From Arsukibacterium sp. UBA5043 (lineage in GTDB: Bacteria; Pseudomonadota; Gammaproteobacteria; Enterobacterales; Alteromonadaceae), in the NCBI GenBank assembly GCA_002415085.1, contig DIBV01000017.1:705923-769922 (forward strand): DNA of 64,000 nucleotides. Direction: 5' to 3'. A program made the translations under genes and the position numbers. This document shows, piece by piece, positions 63,612-64,000 of this stretch. The notes under the pieces are model-generated. The model had not been told where the DNA came from. It made no database searches and saw only the letters and a list, made by a program, of their open reading frames with translations. Within the stretch, counting starts at the first letter, position 1. The number at the start of each line of letters is the position of its first letter.

Positions 63612-63638
63612 TGTCAACTTCTATACGTTTAGATGGCT
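63612..63638 (-). promoter_or_regulatory. Probable MetJ operator overlapping the metA promoter
   Basis: Three consecutive 8-bp units, CAACTTCT (63615-63622), ATACGTTT (63623-63630) and AGATGGCT (63631-63638), match the met box AGACGTCT at 5, 6 and 6 of 8 positions, with exact 8-bp phasing. On the minus strand a perfect TTGACA (63617-63612) overlaps the array, and a weak -10 (CAACAT) lies 17 bp on. MetJ binding is inference. Confidence 0.6.
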
Positions 63639-63697
63639 AAATAATGCGATTGGTTGTGTTGTTGCTAAGCATGCTTCTGGGCGTTATCCGCAATTAC

Positions 63698-63991
63698 TCA
63701 AAATACCTTTTTTATATCGCGATAAAAGTTCTCATGAGAACCAAGCGCAATCAGCTCTAATGTGACGGTGCCATCTTCATAGCTATAACCGAGAAGCGTA
63801 AGTTGCTTTACCATATTAAACTTGTGAACCCGTAAAAATGACAAATCACCTTTCTTTTGCTCACCCAGTAGCGGATTATCAATTAGTTCTTTGACGGCTT
63901 TGTCTAAATCCTTCTTTTGATTCTGGTGCAGTTTTTTCACCGCCTTTTTAAAACTCGTTGTCTGTAAAACACTGGTTATTGTCACCGGCAA
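63698..63991 (-). CDS. RelE/ParE-family type II toxin, start near window edge
   Basis: About 97 residues. LQTTSFKKAVKKLHQNQKKD, GDLSFLRVHKFNMVKQLTLLGYSYE and ALGSHENFYRDIKK match the RelE/ParE superfamily (mRNA interferase or gyrase toxin fold). The first codon would be TTG, with GTG 63985 as an alternative, and the frame stays open to base 64000, so the true start may be beyond the window. The antitoxin gene, usually just upstream, is not visible. It lies 139 bp from metA. Confidence 0.78.
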   Translation of the reverse strand: MPVTITSVLQTTSFKKAVKKLHQNQKKDLDKAVKELIDNPLLGEQKKGDLSFLRVHKFNMVKQLTLLGYSYEDGTVTLELIALGSHENFYRDIKKVF

Positions 63992-64000
63992 TGTAAAACT

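Overview
The window is a chromosomal stretch of a gammaproteobacterium. Gene content and order point to the Alteromonadales, near Rheinheimera/Alishewanella/Arsukibacterium. This placement is inferred from protein resemblance and synteny; no search was run. Supporting signs are the hemA-prfA-prmC block diverging from lolB-ispE-prs, a Met-Leu-Gln-Gln tRNA operon like the E. coli metT-leuW-glnU-glnW cluster, csrA next to Ser/Arg tRNAs, and a sodium-pumping decarboxylase of the oadGAB type. Almost all the DNA is housekeeping sequence. No prophage, insertion sequence, CRISPR array or large island was seen.

Layout. 1-8 kb: a truncated SxxK serine hydrolase, a quinone-reductase-like enzyme, a nucleoside salvage operon (deoB-deoD-gpt-deaminase), a lipoprotein prolyl oligopeptidase and two tRNA-Phe genes. 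8-17 kb: a BarA-like hybrid histidine kinase faces the operon hemA-prfA-prmC-(HD-GYP regulator)-sirB2-kdsA across a 48-bp perfect palindrome. 17-23 kb: lolB-ispE, prs, rplY-pth, ychF and four tRNA genes behind a strong promoter. 23-34 kb: ubiF, a periplasmic peroxiredoxin-like protein, the agmatine-to-putrescine genes aguB-aguA, ppiC, an RhlE-type helicase, an operon of GIY-YIG protein, AEC transporter, MscS channel and SDR protein, a lipoprotein and an orphan periplasmic binding protein. 34-45 kb: acnA, tyrS, a MepM-like peptidase, anmK and oadGAB. 45-53 kb: pqiABC, a tRNA Ser-Arg-Arg cluster with a decayed third Arg copy, csrA, alaS and recX. 53-64 kb: two membrane proteins, a second orphan binding protein diverging from a 1207-residue propeller hybrid kinase, then metA with methionine synthase encoded as two genes, and a RelE/ParE-type toxin at the edge.

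How the genes work together. The deo/gpt genes release and recapture purine bases. hemA, prfA and prmC link tetrapyrrole synthesis with translation termination, while lolB, kdsA and ispE serve the envelope and isoprenoids. aguA and aguB turn agmatine into putrescine. metA and the two metH halves lie on one strand, so homoserine activation and homocysteine methylation may be expressed together, and an upstream 8-bp tandem array looks like a MetJ operator.

The most unusual signals are: two intergenic elements of about 90 bp (23006-23096 and 27283-27375) that fold into the same long imperfect hairpin although their stem sequences differ, which is covariation; a methionine synthase cut in two exactly at an interdomain linker, the halves summing to 1227 residues; a decayed tRNA-Arg copy replaced by a block of hairpins; recX-alaS-csrA without recA; and an HD-GYP regulator inserted in the hemA-kdsA operon.
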